40,861 bases of DNA from Verrucomicrobiota bacterium (GCA_013140495.1 JABFSR010000188.1:1-40861); one strand, 5' to 3'. Positions 14,427-22,717 are shown, counted from the stretch's first letter. Notes: generated by a model not told the origin, from the sequence alone. Numbers and translations are program-made.

Positions 14427-15701
14427 TCAGCTCTTCGCGCTGTTGACCGCAAATCCCTTCGCATACGCTTCGAGATCGCCCTTCGGATCGAACTTCACGC
14501 CATCGAACATCTCCCAGCCGCTATCGTCCTGGGCGCGATCCGTGACGCCGATTTCCTTCATCGCCTCGGTGTAGATGTCGCCACGCATGACCTTGCTGGC
14601 GACGCCTTCGTAATCCGGCTTGCCAGTGACCATGCCCCAGCGGCGGAACTGGGTAAGCCACCATTTCGCGTAAGCGGGCTGGGGGTAATTGCAGTTGCGC
14701 TTGCTGAAGTGCATCGGGAATTCGTCTGTGATCGCGCGCCCGTCGCCGTAATCCAGTTTGCCGAGCAGCCGGCCGAGAATGACTTCCTTGTCGCAGTTGA
14801 TGTAGTTCGGCTTGCTGACGATCTCGCATTGCTCGGGACGGTTGTTCATGTCGTCAAGCCACACGCTGGCTTCGTGCAGAGCTTTCAACACGGCCTTGAC
14901 GGTCTTGGGATTTTTATCCGCAAACTCGGCCGTAAACGCGCAAACTTTTTCCGGGTGATCCTTCCAGATGTCCTGCGTGGTGACGCTGGTGAAACCTATC
15001 TTGTCCGCGATGGCGCGGGCGTTCCAAGGTTCACCGACACAGAAGCCGTCCATCTTGCCAATCTTCATGTTCGCCACCATCTGCGGCGGCGGCACGGTGA
15101 TGAGAGAGACGTCTTTGTCGGGGTTGATGCCACCGGCCGCGAGGTAATAGCGCATCCACATTGCGTGTGTGCCGGGCGGGAAGGTCATGGCGAAGGTGAG
15201 CGGCTCGCCTAGTTTTTTTGCGGACTCGACGAATGGCTTGAGAGCTTTGGGATCAGCGCCAACTTTGCCCTTCCATTCCTGCTTGAGCGTGATGGCCTGG
15301 CCGTTGCGATTGAGAAGCCACGGAATGATCATCGGCTTCTTCGGCGAACCGAGCAGTCCCATCGTGCTGGCAATCGGCATTCCGAGCAGCATGTGCGTGA
15401 GTTGATTGTCACCAGAGGAAAGGGAATCGCGGATGGCGGCCCAGTTCGCGCCTTTGGCGATGGTCACTTCCATGCCGTACTTTTTGAAGAACCCTTTTTC
15501 AGCCGCGATCACGAGCGGGGAGTTGTCCGTCAGCGCGATGATACCGCAGCGGAGCTTGGCGGTTTCCGGCGCGTCGCTGGCGTAAGCCGTGCCGAGCCAG
15601 GCTTTGGGCAGTCCCGCGAAAAGAGCAGTAAGCGCGGTGCCTTTGACTGTGCCCTGAAGAAACGAACGGCGTGAGACTGGAGTTGTTCTTGATTCTGGCA
15701 T
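14427..15701 (-). CDS. nrtA: Nitrate-binding periplasmic protein, Tat-exported
   Basis: The solute receptor of the nitrate importer (424 residues). A twin-arginine signal (SRRSFLQG near residue 11, followed by a hydrophobic stretch ending in AYASDAPE) indicates Tat export. The mature part has NrtA-family features: LRCGIIALTDNSPLVIAAEKGFF, GDNQLTHMLLGMPI, FPPGTHAMWMRYYLAAGGI, MDGFCVGEPWNARAI and the C-terminal PQPAYAKWWLTQFRRWGM. I chose the ATG at 15701 because it is preceded by AGGAAACC; an alternative ATG lies at 15725. It is the first gene of the nitrate operon and faces a divergent LysR regulator across about 180 bp. Confidence 0.92.
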   Translation of the reverse strand: MPESRTTPVSRRSFLQGTVKGTALTALFAGLPKAWLGTAYASDAPETAKLRCGIIALTDNSPLVIAAEKGFFKKYGMEVTIAKGANWAAIRDSLSSGDNQLTHMLLGMPIASTMGLLGSPKKPMIIPWLLNRNGQAITLKQEWKGKVGADPKALKPFVESAKKLGEPLTFAMTFPPGTHAMWMRYYLAAGGINPDKDVSLITVPPPQMVANMKIGKMDGFCVGEPWNARAIADKIGFTSVTTQDIWKDHPEKVCAFTAEFADKNPKTVKAVLKALHEASVWLDDMNNRPEQCEIVSKPNYINCDKEVILGRLLGKLDYGDGRAITDEFPMHFSKRNCNYPQPAYAKWWLTQFRRWGMVTGKPDYEGVASKVMRGDIYTEAMKEIGVTDRAQDDSGWEMFDGVKFDPKGDLEAYAKGFAVNSAKS

Positions 15702-15771
15702 TTGTATTTCTGGTTTCCTGTTCATGGGTTCGATGTCTGAAACTTTTCTGTGCGCGCATCTGGCATCTGAC

Positions 15772-15789
15772 CTGCGATTCGTCGCGCAG
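15772..15789. promoter_or_regulatory. Candidate LysR operator between nrtA and the regulator
   Basis: A dyad CTGCG-N8-CGCAG lies about 70 bp upstream of the nrtA start and about 95 bp upstream of the regulator start, in the only intergenic region shared by the two divergent genes. Its T-N11-A-like spacing suits a LysR-type protein. No convincing sigma-70 boxes could be fixed around it. Confidence 0.35.
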
Positions 15790-15882
15790 ACCGCGTGCGA
15801 TACACCGTCAAGCTGCGGCGATGCCAGCAAGAGAAACCAACGCGGTTGAATAAATCATGCAGACGGTGAAAAGGATTCATTG

Positions 15883-16785
15883 ATGAGCGAAATACTCGAC
15901 AGCAGGCAATTGAGGACATTTGTGAGCCTTGCGCGGACAGGAAGTTTTACGGCCACCGCAAAGGAAGTTTTCATCACACAATCGGCGGTGAGCCATTCGA
16001 TGAGAGCTCTCGAAGGTGAACTTGGATGCCGCCTTTTGAACAGGGTGGGCAAAAAAACCACCCTCACTCTCGAAGGCGAGCACTTGTTGCAACATGCAAC
16101 AAAAATACTTTCCGACATGAATGCGGCTCGTGAAAAGATCGAGAAGCTGGGCCGTTGGGGTGAGACGCGGCTGCGAATCGGCGCGACCCTGTCCGCCTGC
16201 CAGCATCTCCTGCCGGGCGTGTTGCGCGAATTCAAGAAATCACATCCCAAATGTCGCGTGACACTTGAAACAGGCGATTCGGTGGCCCTTGCAGAAGCTG
16301 TGCGCGAACAACGGATTGATCTGGCGCTGACGCTCTCGGCGCATCACGAGCCGTCGCTCGAGTTTGTTCCGTTGTTTCAGGACGAGTTGATGTTCATCGT
16401 TGACCCGAAACATCCGTGGGTGGAAGCGGGTGGCGTGGCGCGACCGGAGATTCCCAAGCAACATTTCATTCTCTACAGCCGGGCAAGCCAGACGTTTCGC
16501 GCTGTCGAACACTATTTTCGCGAAGAAGGCGTGGCGCTGAATTCCGCCATGGAACTCGGCAGCATCGAGACGATCAAGGAACTGGTTAAAATAGGCATGG
16601 GCATCAGCGTGCTCGCAACATGGATCGCGCGCGAAGAATTGAAGGATGGTTCTCTCGTCGCCCTGCCGCTGGGCCGCCGCAAGCTGCGCCGCGAATGGGG
16701 CGTGCTGCACTGGAGGGAACGATCCCTGTCATTGCCGGAAACTGAATTCATGAAAATCTGCCGTGATAGAACCAAGGGCATGTGA
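15883..16785 (+). CDS. LysR-type transcriptional regulator of the nitrate operon
   Basis: A 300-residue LysR protein. The N-terminal winged helix-turn-helix is visible as LRTFVSLARTGSFTATAKEVFITQSAVSHSMRALEGELGCRLLNR (given here as one conserved region, residues about 10-54), followed by the linker helix and an effector domain beginning near RLRIGATLSACQHLLPGVL. The ATG at 15883 has AAGGA 8 bp upstream and is preferred to the TTG one codon earlier. Its divergent placement opposite nrtA strongly suggests it controls nitrate assimilation, in the manner of NtcB, Cbl or CysB-type regulators. The effector (nitrite, nitrate or a nitrogen or sulfur metabolite) cannot be read from sequence. Confidence 0.9.
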   Translation: MSEILDSRQLRTFVSLARTGSFTATAKEVFITQSAVSHSMRALEGELGCRLLNRVGKKTTLTLEGEHLLQHATKILSDMNAAREKIEKLGRWGETRLRIGATLSACQHLLPGVLREFKKSHPKCRVTLETGDSVALAEAVREQRIDLALTLSAHHEPSLEFVPLFQDELMFIVDPKHPWVEAGGVARPEIPKQHFILYSRASQTFRAVEHYFREEGVALNSAMELGSIETIKELVKIGMGISVLATWIAREELKDGSLVALPLGRRKLRREWGVLHWRERSLSLPETEFMKICRDRTKGM

Positions 16786-16821
16786 ACAATTGCAGCCGGA
16801 GTTTTCGATGGACGCGAGCCG

Positions 16822-17997
16822 ATGGACGCAGGCTATCATGCGTGCGTGCGTTCCAAGAAGAATTCAGACATCGCAATGATGCGGGTCGCCCTGCGACTTG
16901 CGCGGAGAGGTTGCGGCACGACTTCTCCAAATCCGATGGTCGGCGCTGTGGTCGTCCGAAACGGCGCAATCATCGGGCGCGGCTGGCATCGTCGCGCAGG
17001 CGGCCCACACGCGGAGATTGAAGCGATTGCCAATGCGCGTCGTCTTGGGAGCACAACGCGCAACGCCACCCTCTACGTCACGCTTGAACCCTGCTGCACT
17101 CACGGACGAACACCGCCCTGCACCGAAGCCATCATCACCGCAGGAATCAAACGCGTTGTCGTTGGCACAACGGATCCGAATCCGGTACACAGTGGGAAGG
17201 GATTTCAAATCTTGCGTCGCGCGGGAATTGAAGTCATCCCCCTTGGTGATGATCCCTGCAACCGACTGGCCGTCGAGTGTGAAAAGTTGAATGAGGTCTT
17301 CAACCACTGGATCGTCCACCGCACGCCATTTGTAACAGTGAAGGCCGCAATGACACTCGACGGAAAAATCGCGACAGCGGGCGGTGAATCAAAATGGATC
17401 ACAGGTGAGCAGGCTCGCACTCACGGCATGAAGTTGCGCCAGGCCTCCGATGCAATTCTCGTCGGTGTGAACACGGTGCTGGCTGACGATCCGAGCCTGA
17501 CGGCGAGGAATGCACTTACAGATGGACCATCCGGCGCTGGCAAATCCATTCGCCGCATCGTTCTCGATTCCATGGCGCGGACGCCCACGACGGCGAAGGT
17601 TGTGCGCGACGAACAAGCTGCCATGACGACCATCGTGGTCAGCCTGAGCGCTCCAAGGAAGCGTGTTGAGTTGTTGTCGAAGCGAGTAAAAGTGCTCGTC
17701 GCACCGGGAGCGAGATCTAAACTGGATTTGAGATGGCTCTTGCGAAAGCTCGGTCGTGAGAATGTTACCAGCCTGCTCGTGGAAGGCGGTGGCGAAGTAA
17801 ACGCATCCTTCCTGCTTGGCGGTTTCGCACAACGCATCGCGTTCTTCTACGCGCCTAAAATCCTGGGAGGTTCTGCATCACGCAAAGCCGTGGCCGGCGA
17901 TGGAGCAACAAAGCTGGCAGACGCCATCCGGCTTCGCAATGTCGAATGGAAAAAACTCGGAGTGGATTTGTTGATGACGGCGCGGACTGAAAAGTGA
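16822..17997 (+). CDS. ribD: Bifunctional riboflavin deaminase/reductase
   Basis: Catalyses two consecutive riboflavin-pathway steps: deamination of the GTP-derived pyrimidine and reduction of its ribosyl side chain. The N-terminal deaminase has SPNPMVGAVVV, the zinc and catalytic motif GGPHAEIEAI and PCCTHGRTPPCTEAI. The C-terminal reductase begins near FVTVKAAMTLDGKIATAGGESKWI and has the NADPH-binding LLVEGGGEVNASFL. The length of 391 residues is normal with the start at 16822; an internal ATG at 16876 (MMRVALRLARRG) would also retain the conserved region. The gene follows the LysR gene by 36 bp and precedes ribE. No FMN riboswitch fits in the short upstream gap. Confidence 0.95.
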   Translation: MDAGYHACVRSKKNSDIAMMRVALRLARRGCGTTSPNPMVGAVVVRNGAIIGRGWHRRAGGPHAEIEAIANARRLGSTTRNATLYVTLEPCCTHGRTPPCTEAIITAGIKRVVVGTTDPNPVHSGKGFQILRRAGIEVIPLGDDPCNRLAVECEKLNEVFNHWIVHRTPFVTVKAAMTLDGKIATAGGESKWITGEQARTHGMKLRQASDAILVGVNTVLADDPSLTARNALTDGPSGAGKSIRRIVLDSMARTPTTAKVVRDEQAAMTTIVVSLSAPRKRVELLSKRVKVLVAPGARSKLDLRWLLRKLGRENVTSLLVEGGGEVNASFLLGGFAQRIAFFYAPKILGGSASRKAVAGDGATKLADAIRLRNVEWKKLGVDLLMTARTEK

Positions 17998-18021
17998 AAT
18001 GCGCACAACGTTGCAAACACA

Positions 18022-18156
18022 CGACTGGAATTACCGGGCAGGGTCGGCCAACTGAAAGTTGGAGTTCAAGCTTTAGCTTGTGTGCTCCGGGCCGCCCGAC
18101 GCCCTGCCACGCTAAAGCGTGAACTCCAACAAAAACCTGCCCGGCGATTCCAGTTG
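18022..18156. repeat. Nested palindrome between ribD and ribE with REPIN core
   Basis: Outer arms at 18022-18042 and 18136-18156 are inverted copies matching at 18 of 21 positions. They enclose a family A REPIN-like pair at 18058-18080 and 18108-18130 (21 of 23 positions matching), whose arms each carry GGAG and a CAAGCTTTAGCTTG-type hairpin. The whole 135-bp structure nearly fills the gap between the two riboflavin genes. Confidence 0.85.
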
Positions 18157-18214
18157 CACTCAAGATCAAGTTGCGAACTTGCAACCTCCGACCGTTCACC
18201 GGCAACATGGACTC

Positions 18215-18823
18215 ATGTTTACTGGCATCATTGAAGAAACCGGGGTGGTAACGGCGATCAAACCGACAAAGAAATCCATCGCGCTCACGATTCGCGCAGG
18301 AAAGATCGCGCGGGGAATCAAACTCGGCGCCAGTGTGGCCGTGAATGGCTGCTGCCTGACTGTTGTGAAAAGTTCGAGGCGCGGCAGTTCAACGCTGTTG
18401 AGCTTCGACATGCTCCAGGAATCCTGGCGGCTGACAAATCTTCAGTTCGCAGCGATTGGTTCGCTTGTAAACCTTGAGCGCCCGCTTCGTGCAGACGGAG
18501 AACTCGGAGGGCATTTTGTGACTGGTCATGTGGACGGATTGGGCAAGATTGTCCGCTGGGAGAAATCCGGCGCGGACCACTTGCTGGACATCAGCGCCCC
18601 GCCCGAAGTCATGCGGTATATGATCCACAAGGGTTCGATTGCCGTGGATGGAATCAGCCTGACGGTTGCGGGAGTGAAGAAGAACGAGTTCCGGCTCTGG
18701 ATCATCCCACACACGTTCGACGTGACGACGCTGCGTGAACGTGCCGTTGGCGATGCGGTAAATCTGGAAGCCGATCTGCTCGGCAAATATGTGCACAAGT
18801 TTGTCAGTGCCTCCGCGGCTTAA
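18215..18823 (+). CDS. ribE: Riboflavin synthase
   Basis: Dismutates two molecules of 6,7-dimethyl-8-ribityllumazine to riboflavin. The protein of 202 residues starts with the invariant MFTGIIEETG at 18215; the open frame extends upstream but only through palindromic repeat DNA. Two homologous lumazine-binding domains are seen, the first with GASVAVNGCCLTVV and the second with GGHFVTGHVDG and GSIAVDGISLTVAGV. It ends with LLGKYVHKFV. It sits 217 bp downstream of ribD on the same strand, likely in one transcript despite the intervening palindrome. Its last 20 bp overlap the end of the convergent lipoprotein gene. Confidence 0.95.
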   Translation: MFTGIIEETGVVTAIKPTKKSIALTIRAGKIARGIKLGASVAVNGCCLTVVKSSRRGSSTLLSFDMLQESWRLTNLQFAAIGSLVNLERPLRADGELGGHFVTGHVDGLGKIVRWEKSGADHLLDISAPPEVMRYMIHKGSIAVDGISLTVAGVKKNEFRLWIIPHTFDVTTLRERAVGDAVNLEADLLGKYVHKFVSASAA

Positions 18824-19055
18824 ACGTCGCCTTTTCGTCTTCAACCATTGAGGCGGGCGCGACTTCCCTCACCCTGCCCGCCGAGACTTCGACAGGATTT
18901 CCCCTCGTATCCTTTCCCACATAATAGCCGTTCACCAATTTGGGTTTGCCGGCGGTAACAACTTGCGAGCCGTTGCTCAAAGTAATCACGTAACGGCTGG
19001 CACAACCGGTCAGCATGAGCAGGACGGCGGCGATTGCGGAGAGTGTAAGTTTCAT
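18804..19055 (-). CDS. Small lipoprotein, YgdI/YgdR-like
   Basis: An 83-residue predicted lipoprotein with lipobox LMLTGC (mature N-terminal Cys at about residue 18) after a short hydrophobic signal. The mature part YVITLSNGSQVVTAGKPKLVNGYYVGKDTRGNPVEV resembles the YgdI/YgdR (DUF903) SH3-like fold found in small envelope lipoproteins of unknown function. The ATG at 19055 (MKLTLSAIAAVLL) is chosen over longer starts because it begins the signal peptide. Its 3' end overlaps ribE convergently by 20 bp. Confidence 0.8.
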   Translation of the reverse strand: MKLTLSAIAAVLLMLTGCASRYVITLSNGSQVVTAGKPKLVNGYYVGKDTRGNPVEVSAGRVREVAPASMVEDEKATFKPRRH

Positions 19056-19165
19056 GGTTTGTATTTGGTCTGGCATTGCGGTTATGCGGCAGACTGCGAG
19101 AAGGGGCAAGGCTTATTTGTTCCGAGATCTTAACCGAATCCATGCAGACGAAAGAAGACGGAAAA

Positions 19166-19283
19166 AACGCAGAGACGCGGAGAACGCGGGGAGTCGCAGA
19201 CATTTCTTGGTTCCAATTATTCCAACTCAATCACCGGACGGCGGGTTGGAAGTGACCATCCCCACTCCGCGATTCTCTGCGTT
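19166..19283. repeat. Imperfect inverted repeat with widely spaced arms
   Basis: AACGCAGAGACGCGGAG at 19166-19182 is mirrored by CTCCGCGATTCTCTGCGTT at 19265-19283, matching apart from a short insertion. The arms are about 80 bp apart. No coding sequence lies between them. It resembles other dispersed intergenic repeats but is not GGAG-headed. Confidence 0.5.
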
Positions 19284-19346
19284 CTTTGCACCTCAGCGTT
19301 TATCTCCTGGTTTCCCCATTGGATTTGCCCGGCCTAAAAGCAAGAA

Positions 19347-19369
19347 GGCCGGACTTTCGTCCGGCCTCC
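19347..19369 (-). repeat. REP-like hairpin, family E, single copy
   Basis: Read on the minus strand, GGAG is followed by the hairpin GGCCGGAC-GAAA-GTCCGGCC, partly sharing the final G of the head: an 8-bp perfect stem with a GNRA-type loop. It has the same head-plus-hairpin architecture as the other REP-like elements but a different stem sequence. Confidence 0.7.
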
Positions 19370-19609
19370 GACCGAGAACTATTGCTATAAAAATACGACT
19401 CCGACAATGATTGGTCTGAAGCGGCGCCGCAGTTTTACGCCTTACAACACACACGGTTCACTGCATTTTGCGTCCACCAACGCCGACAGGGTAGCGGATG
19501 CCGATTTCCTTCAAAGTCCCCATTGCGGGGGACAGTTGTCGAAATACAAATAAATCAGATCAACCACGTATGCACACGGCACGGCACAGCCAACGCAGCC
19601 GCAACCAAA

Positions 19610-19685
19610 GTTGGAGTTCAAACTTCAGCTTGTTCCCCAGCCGACCAATGCCCGGGCGGGAACAAGCCAAAGCTTGAACTCCAAC
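19610..19685. repeat. REPIN-like inverted pair, family A
   Basis: Arms at 19610-19632 and 19663-19685 match as reverse complements at 20 of 23 positions. Each has GTTGGAGTTCAA followed by the AGCTT-type hairpin. The 30-nt loop itself has TTCCC and GGGAA at its ends, extending the stem. Overall length 76 bp. Confidence 0.88.
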
Positions 19686-19711
19686 CTCGGGACGATTGAG
19701 AATAAAACGGT

Positions 19712-19739
19712 TTGAGTCGCCGCCACCGCTCTGTATTCT
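19712..19739 (+). promoter_or_regulatory. Probable sigma-70-type promoter for tRNA-Arg
   Basis: TTGAGT (19712-19717) and TATTCT (19734-19739) are spaced by 16 bp and end 10 bp before the mature tRNA start, each matching four of six consensus positions. Placement fits a short 5' leader. Confidence 0.45.
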
Positions 19740-19749
19740 GACGGCAGTT

Positions 19750-19826
19750 GCGCGAGTAGCTCAATTGGATAGAGTGTCGGCCTCCGAAGCCGAAGGTTGC
19801 GGGTTCGACTCCCGCCTCGCGCACCA
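19750..19826 (+). tRNA. tRNA-Arg (anticodon CCG)
   Basis: A 77-nt cloverleaf: acceptor GCGCGAG pairs with CTCGCGC, the D arm starts TAGCTCAATTGGATAGAG, the anticodon stem TCGGC/GCCGA encloses loop CTCCGAA (anticodon CCG, reading CGG), the T arm has GGTTCGA, and CCA is encoded. An SDR gene follows 61 bp downstream. No integrase or attachment-site duplication is seen beside it. Confidence 0.97.
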
Positions 19827-19887
19827 TTTTCACAATGTTTGCCACTTGAATCTCGTTCGCTGAAACTCGCAAGAACCTAAACCTTCA

Positions 19888-20667
19888 ATGACACCGTCCA
19901 CAAACACCACCCTCAGCCTGCAAGGTAAAGTCGCGCTCGTCACCGGCGGCGGGCGCGGCATCGGCAAAGCCATTACGCGACGCCTGGCCGCTGCCGGGGC
20001 CAACGTCGTCATCGCCAGCCGCAAGATGGAAAACCTGGAGGCGACCGCGAAGGAATTCGCCGCGTTACCGGGCAAAATAATTCCCATTGCATGCCACGTG
20101 GGGCGCAAGGATCAGATTGAAAACCTGGTGAAGGAAACGGAGTCACGCCTCGGCCCGGTGGATATTCTCGTCAACAACAGCGCGACGAACATCGGCCAAG
20201 GACCTGCGCTCAACACCGACGAGGACATGCTGGACAAGATGATCGAGGTAAACATCAAGTCCGCCTTCCGGCTCGTGAAGCTCATCGTTCCAAAAATGAT
20301 CGAGCGAAAATGCGGCGGGACGATCATCAACATCGCATCCATCGCCGGACTCCGACCTCAACCCGGCGGACTTCTCTACAGTTTCACAAAGGCCGGCCTG
20401 TTGATGTTGACCCGCAGTTGGGCGCAGGAATTCGGCCCGCACAACATCCGCGTCAACGCCATCGCTCCCGGACTGATCCAGACCGACTTCAGCGAGTTCC
20501 TCTGGAAGGACGACAAACGACGCGGCCAATACGAACATTCCACTCCGCTCGGTCGCATCGGTCAGGTGGAAGAAGTGGCTGGCATGGCGCTCTATCTTGC
20601 TTCGGATGAGTCATCGTTTGTGACCGGTCAAATAATGGCCGTGGACGGTGGCTTCACAGCGTTGTAG
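19888..20667 (+). CDS. SDR family NAD(P)-dependent oxidoreductase
   Basis: A classical short-chain dehydrogenase/reductase of 259 residues. The cofactor motif TGGGRGIG is near residue 19, followed by the structural motif NNSAT (normally NNAG), the catalytic serine region IINIASIAG, the catalytic pair Y and K in YSFTKAG, and the C-terminal [13 protein letters not shown]. It is therefore probably active as an alcohol, ketone or FabG-like reductase, but the substrate cannot be assigned. It stands alone between tRNA-Arg and the LamG protein gene. Confidence 0.92.
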   Translation: MTPSTNTTLSLQGKVALVTGGGRGIGKAITRRLAAAGANVVIASRKMENLEATAKEFAALPGKIIPIACHVGRKDQIENLVKETESRLGPVDILVNNSATNIGQGPALNTDEDMLDKMIEVNIKSAFRLVKLIVPKMIERKCGGTIINIASIAGLRPQPGGLLYSFTKAGLLMLTRSWAQEFGPHNIRVNAIAPGLIQTDFSEFLWKDDKRRGQYEHSTPLGRIGQVEEVAGMALYLASDESSFVTGQIMAVDGGFTAL

Positions 20668-20790
20668 TTCGGATTATGGCCAGATGATTCCACAGTCAGA
20701 TGGTCCTATAATTCTTCAGAGATTTCCCTTGGCCGTTGGTTCCTGTTGCGGTAACATGACTTGAAACTAACACCAACCACTGGAGATACC

Positions 20791-22641
20791 ATGAAACTCC
20801 TTCTCTCTGTCGTCACAGTCTGCCTGTTCATCGCAAACCTCTGTTCGGCGCAAAATTGTGCCCCTGCCCCTTCTGGCTTGGTTGGTTGGTGGCGAGCGGA
20901 GGAGAACACGTTCGATGTGCAGAGCGGCAATTTCGGTACTCTCATGGGCAACACGACGTTTGGGACAGGCCGGGTGGGACAGGCTTTCGTGTTTGACGGC
21001 AGTGGTGACGGCGTGTCTGTGGGCAACCCTACGAATCTTCAACTGCAAAACTTCACAATTGAGGCTTGGGTTAAAAGATCCAGCACTTCGCAAGCCTCGC
21101 TTGACCCATACGATAGTGGTGCCATTTTCCATTACGCTTATGGCGGATATGGCTTTGGCATAAACAACAGTGGCCAACTATGGTTGGGCAAGGTGGGCAT
21201 CAATGCGGTCTTCTCGTCGCTGACGATCACCGACACAAACAGCTTTCATCACGCAGTTGTGACGAAGTCGGGAAGTACAGTCATTTTTTACCTGGATGGT
21301 GTCACGGAAACCGTAGTTCCGTACAACATCACTTTCGAGTTTACTGGCCCGGTAGCCATAGGCGCTCGCGGCGGCGATATGGTGGGTAGTTTGCTGGGAT
21401 TGGTTGACGAGGTGAGTGTGTACAACCGCGTGCTCTCAAACAACGAAATTCAAGCCATCTATACCGCCAGCGGTGCGGGCAAGTGCCTGCCACCACCGCC
21501 CATCATACCTACCAATGGTCTTATTGCGTATTATCCGTTCAACGGGAATGCCGATGATGCAAGCGGGAATGGGAATCACGGAACCGTCAACGGAGCGATA
21601 CTGACTTCTGACCGCTTCGGCGATCCCAACAGTGCTTACAACTTCAACGGCGTGAACTCCGATATTCTCATTCCTGAGACTCTTTTCGGTCCCACTGTTG
21701 GTGCATTTACCATCTCCCTATGGGTGACGACTGACAATGGGCCTTATGCCAGCCCGGGCTCTCCAGATTGGATGGAGATTTTCGGGAAGAGTTGCGTAAA
21801 TGGGGAAGTGGCATTTCAGATCAACTCTTACGGCATCTATTTCAGCCCAAGCCTTGCGAGTTCACGAAACGCGTATTTTGTCAGTACACCCATGCGCTCG
21901 AATTGTGTGACCCATCTGGTTGGAGTTTACCAGAAGGGCCAGAGCATTTCTCTTTACACGAATGGCGTTTTGGCGGCAATTCAGGCCGTACCAAACGAAA
22001 ATCTTTTCGTCTTAAATTTTTCTCTCCAGTCGGCGATTGGCTCCTACCACTACACATTCAGTCCCTATGCCCAGTTTCGCGGAGGGATTGATGACGTGTT
22101 GATTTACAACCGCGCTCTTTCAGGCGTTGAAATCCAACAACTCTACAGCCGCGACAGCGGTTTACCTCCGCAAATCACTCAACAACCACATGGCACAGTT
22201 GGCTATTGGGGTGGCAACGCGCTGTTTGGCGTTGGTGCAAATGGCACTGCGCCGCTCTCTTATCAGTGGTACAAAGAAAGTTTCCCGATTTCGTGGGGGA
22301 CAAATTCCACCCTCACCCTGACCAACATTGACTTCACGGATGCCGGGAATTATTCGGTCACGATCACAAATGCGTCTGGCTCGACGAACAGCGCACAGGC
22401 GCTTTTGGTGGTGAACCCTTCAGGTGTGCGGTTGGGGATTCACCCCTTCCTGAGCATTACCGGCACGGTGGGCAAGGCCTTCGGCATTCAATCAACAACT
22501 GAAATTTCCCAGACGAATTCGTGGATCACCTTGACCAATTTCACGCTCACATCACCAGTCCAAGAGTGGGTTGACCAAAGCGTGGATGTGACGGTGTCTC
22601 CGAGGCGCTTTTATCGCGTCGTCCCACTCCCGAATCAGTGA
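20791..22641 (+). CDS. Secreted LamG/Ig-domain surface protein
   Basis: A 616-residue secreted protein. The ATG at 20791 begins a signal peptide (MKLLLSVVTVCLFIANLCSA) and has TGGAGA a few bases upstream; the frame opens earlier at a TTG that is rejected. Two concanavalin-like LamG domains follow: the first starts GLVGWWRAEENTFD (about residue 28), the second GLIAYYPFNGNADDASGNGN (about 245). An immunoglobulin-like domain lies at about 460-545, with YQWYKE and DAGNYSVTITNASGS. The C-terminal 60 residues resemble a repeat-type domain common in such proteins. No PEP-CTERM or membrane anchor is visible. Carbohydrate or surface binding is likely but unproven. A GGAG-type REPIN lies 4 bp after its stop. 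Confidence 0.85.
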   Translation: MKLLLSVVTVCLFIANLCSAQNCAPAPSGLVGWWRAEENTFDVQSGNFGTLMGNTTFGTGRVGQAFVFDGSGDGVSVGNPTNLQLQNFTIEAWVKRSSTSQASLDPYDSGAIFHYAYGGYGFGINNSGQLWLGKVGINAVFSSLTITDTNSFHHAVVTKSGSTVIFYLDGVTETVVPYNITFEFTGPVAIGARGGDMVGSLLGLVDEVSVYNRVLSNNEIQAIYTASGAGKCLPPPPIIPTNGLIAYYPFNGNADDASGNGNHGTVNGAILTSDRFGDPNSAYNFNGVNSDILIPETLFGPTVGAFTISLWVTTDNGPYASPGSPDWMEIFGKSCVNGEVAFQINSYGIYFSPSLASSRNAYFVSTPMRSNCVTHLVGVYQKGQSISLYTNGVLAAIQAVPNENLFVLNFSLQSAIGSYHYTFSPYAQFRGGIDDVLIYNRALSGVEIQQLYSRDSGLPPQITQQPHGTVGYWGGNALFGVGANGTAPLSYQWYKESFPISWGTNSTLTLTNIDFTDAGNYSVTITNASGSTNSAQALLVVNPSGVRLGIHPFLSITGTVGKAFGIQSTTEISQTNSWITLTNFTLTSPVQEWVDQSVDVTVSPRRFYRVVPLPNQ

Positions 22642-22644
22642 CAA

Positions 22645-22717
22645 GGAGCGCGGACCGCTGAGTCCGCAAGTTCCTGCCCGCACCCTCGACACACGCGGAC
22701 TCGGCGGTCCGCGCTCC
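22645..22717. repeat. REPIN-like inverted pair, family C
   Basis: Arms at 22645-22667 and 22695-22717 match as reverse complements at 22 of 23 positions. Each is GGAG followed by CGCGGACCGCTGAGTCCGC, itself a hairpin (GCGGAC/GTCCGC). The 27-nt loop gives a 73-bp element, the same size as family A. It begins just after the LamG gene stop. Confidence 0.9.

Larger units (their letters stand above)
19056..19749. other. Gene-free 690-bp spacer rich in dispersed repeats
   Basis: No credible coding frame is seen. The stretch holds an imperfect long inverted repeat (19166-19283), a GGAG-headed hairpin (19347-19369), a family A REPIN-like pair (19610-19685) and a likely promoter for the tRNA gene (19712-19739). 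It appears to be an accumulation site for palindromic elements between the lipoprotein gene and tRNA-Arg. Confidence 0.7.

Noticed and set aside
16786..16821. FMN riboswitch upstream of ribD
   Set aside because: Only 36 bp separate the LysR stop and ribD, too short for the aptamer, and none of its conserved segments are visible there or in the ribD-ribE gap.
18119..18214. N-terminal extension of riboflavin synthase
   Set aside because: It translates palindromic repeat DNA; the invariant MFTGIIE start is at 18215.
19750..19826. Integrated element at tRNA-Arg
   Set aside because: No integrase and no duplicated tRNA 3' end were seen on either side.
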